Assembly (NCBI GenBank): GCA_024220525.1
Contig: JAMYWO010000036.1
Coordinates: 26,529 to 37,107, forward strand
DNA from: Cochliopodium minus
Taxonomy: Eukaryota > Discosea > Himatismenida > Cochliopodiidae
Direction: 5' to 3'
DNA length: 10,579 nucleotides
Under the pieces are notes generated by a model. The model worked only from the letters and a program-made list of their open reading frames with translations. It had not been told where the DNA came from and ran no database searches. Position numbers and translations under genes: made by a program. This document shows positions 9,301-10,579 of the stretch, piece by piece (position 1 is the first letter of the stretch; each line of letters starts with the position of its first letter).

Positions 9301-10478
9301 CGCCTCACTTGCCTCGTCTCAACGTCAGCATCAATGAAAAAGATAAAGAAAATGGAGGTAAAATTTTTTTCATTCAATTAATTTATTTGCTTTTTTCAAA
9401 TAATTTATTTATTTTATATTTGATTATTCTTAAATTGAAATGCTTAATTTTTTTTTTAATTTCTATTTTTTTTTTTGAAATATTATTTAATTATTGTGTT
9501 TGAATAAACTATTTCTGAATTAAAAATACTATTTCATTTTTTAAATGTTCAAATAATTCAATTTTTTATTTATTGATATTTTTTTTAAATTAATGAAAAA
9601 AAAAAACATCAAATAAAAATATCAAATAATTTTTTCTCAACAGAAAAACCAATGTCACGTGAAGAACTTTTGAAAACAACAAAAGCATTCAAAATATACA
9701 CTTACTTTCTCCCTTGGTTCGAGAACCAGGAGTCATTGACCAAACTTTGCGAGTCCAACCTTCTTCTCAAACCTCCTGATCCTCTCATTTCGTTTGGTAT
9801 GAGAGGTGAAAACGGAAAACTCAGCTTTCTTGTCCCCCGATATTCTAAATCTTCCGAAAAGTGGCAATATTCTTCTCATTTAACTGTAAAAAACGTTTTT
9901 TTTTTATTTATTATAAAATTAATTTTGTTTTTTTATTAAATTTTTATATTTTTTTATTATATTTAAAATTAAGTTTATTTTTTTTTTTTTTATTTTATTT
10001 TTATTTTTTTATTAATCCCCCCAATAAATAGGCGTTGATGTGCCTTTGTTCAGTGACACTTTCCCACGCCTTTCTGGATTTGTCAACAGAAAAGAACATC
10101 AACAATCAAATACTCTCCTACTACTGCACCCTCCTCCCCGAAACAGTGGGTAAATAAATTTTTATTTTATATTTTTATATTTTTTATATTTTTAATTTTT
10201 TATATTTTTATTTTTATTTTATTTTTTTATTTTTTTATTTTTTTATTGATTTTTTTGAATAAATTTTTGCAGAAGGTTACGTGGAACCTTCCCTCTCGTT
10301 CCTCGCCAACTTCTGGCAAGACTCCATGCTCGACATCAAGCAGTCAGCTCGTTCCATCTTCAACTCCACTTTGGAGCGTGTCGACACTCAGTTTCAACTC
10401 GACTTTTCTAATGATTTCGCTAAGCAACTCACTTCCCCTATCAAAGTTGGTTCTAGTTCTCGTGCTCATGCTGTTTTG
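6350..10478 (+). CDS. WDR7: WDR7 / Rabconnectin-3 beta orthologue, nine exons, 3' part outside window
   Basis: Exons: 6350-6505, 6594-6699, 6874-7066, 7229-7825, 7885-8619, 8891-9357, 9644-9885, 10032-10149, 10273-10478. They join to 2820 bases (940 codons) in one open frame. The family partners with DMXL/Rav1-type proteins to assemble the V-ATPase on endolysosomal membranes. WD blades seen: LLVSGGKNGQLLLWEI in exon 1, TVLFGHSTEITCIT in exon 2, then SIDGSICIWDI, SSSIDGEIVIWSL, FGIGTIDSRVALWKI, STSADFLIKIWDI, and DYLVVGSIDGTVSVWDL (about 640-656), which nearly matches human WDR7. After the propellers, PWFENQESLTKLCESNL and the helical EPSLSFLANFWQDSMLDIK align with the human C-terminal half. 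Human WDR7 has about 1490 residues, so around 450, with the last WD repeats, lie beyond the window. A lysine-rich insertion at about 330-420 is absent from the human protein. The last donor (GTACTA at 10479) is weaker than the others. The identity is very secure. Confidence 0.95.
10221..10244 (+). repeat. (ATTTTTTT)3 tract in WDR7 intron 8
   Basis: Three perfect eight-base ATTTTTTT units lie in the intron 10150-10272, surrounded by less regular A-plus-T-run sequence. This is slippage-type low-complexity DNA related in kind to the longer array at the window end. Confidence 0.8.
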
Positions 10479-10490
10479 GTACTAAAAAAA

Positions 10491-10579
10491 ATTATTTTAT
10501 TATTTTATTATTTTATTTTTTATTTTTTATTTTTTATTTTTTATTTTTTATTTTTTATTTTTTATTTTTTATTTTTTAT
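10491..10579 (+). repeat. A/T microsatellite: (ATTATTTT)3 followed by (ATTTTTT)9, to window edge
   Basis: Three perfect octamers (10491-10514) switch directly to nine perfect ATTTTTT heptamers (10515-10577), and the next unit is cut by the window edge. The tract starts 12 bases into WDR7 intron 9, after the exon ending at 10478. The true array length is unknown because it runs off the window. Confidence 0.95.

Noticed and set aside
8988-9377. Minus-strand open frame opposite WDR7 exon 6
   Set aside because: The plus strand holds the best-conserved WD blade of the gene, so the antisense frame is not a gene.
1-10579. Mobile element, CRISPR array, tRNA, rRNA or viral gene
   Set aside because: No transposase or reverse-transcriptase motif, long terminal or inverted repeat, spaced repeat array, tRNA-like cloverleaf or conserved rRNA stretch was seen on either strand.

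Overview
The window looks like nuclear DNA of an AT-rich, intron-containing eukaryote, most likely a free-living protist. Intergenic DNA and introns are almost pure A/T with long homopolymer runs. Three of the four genes are interrupted by short GT...AG introns (59 to 291 bases). The two genes whose ends are visible stop at TAA, and no in-frame stop interrupts any exon chain, so a standard code fits. WDR7 and DENND10 family proteins are not known from budding yeast, which argues against a yeast. The composition recalls amoebozoans such as dictyostelids, but the sequence alone does not fix the lineage.

Layout. (1) 1-2134, minus strand: an intronless, 3'-truncated TFIP11/Ntr1-type G-patch splicing factor. 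(2) 2135-2334: a 200-base divergent promoter gap. (3) 2335-4188, plus: a five-exon DENND10 (FAM45) orthologue. (4) 4189-4495: intergenic, with a polyadenylation-like signal and a good TATA box. (5) 4496-6033, plus: a four-exon coiled-coil protein I do not recognise, with two tiny in-frame exons. (6) 6034-6349: intergenic. (7) 6350-10478 and beyond, plus: nine exons (940 codons) of a WDR7 (Rabconnectin-3 beta) orthologue that runs out of the window inside an intron made of (ATTTTTT)n.

How the genes relate. TFIP11 acts in spliceosome disassembly with the DEAH helicase Prp43/DHX15. DENND10 is a Commander-complex and late-endosome protein, and WDR7 assists V-ATPase assembly on endolysosomal membranes. 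The last two share an endolysosomal theme, but nothing here shows they are co-regulated, and the protein between them has no assigned role.

No mobile element, RNA gene, CRISPR array or viral gene was found. The most unusual signals are a repeated drift along each gene from purine/A-rich to pyrimidine/T-rich sense strand, seen in both codon choice and introns; the unrecognised coiled-coil gene with its paired microexons; and an uncertain DENND10 3' end carrying an ambiguous base.
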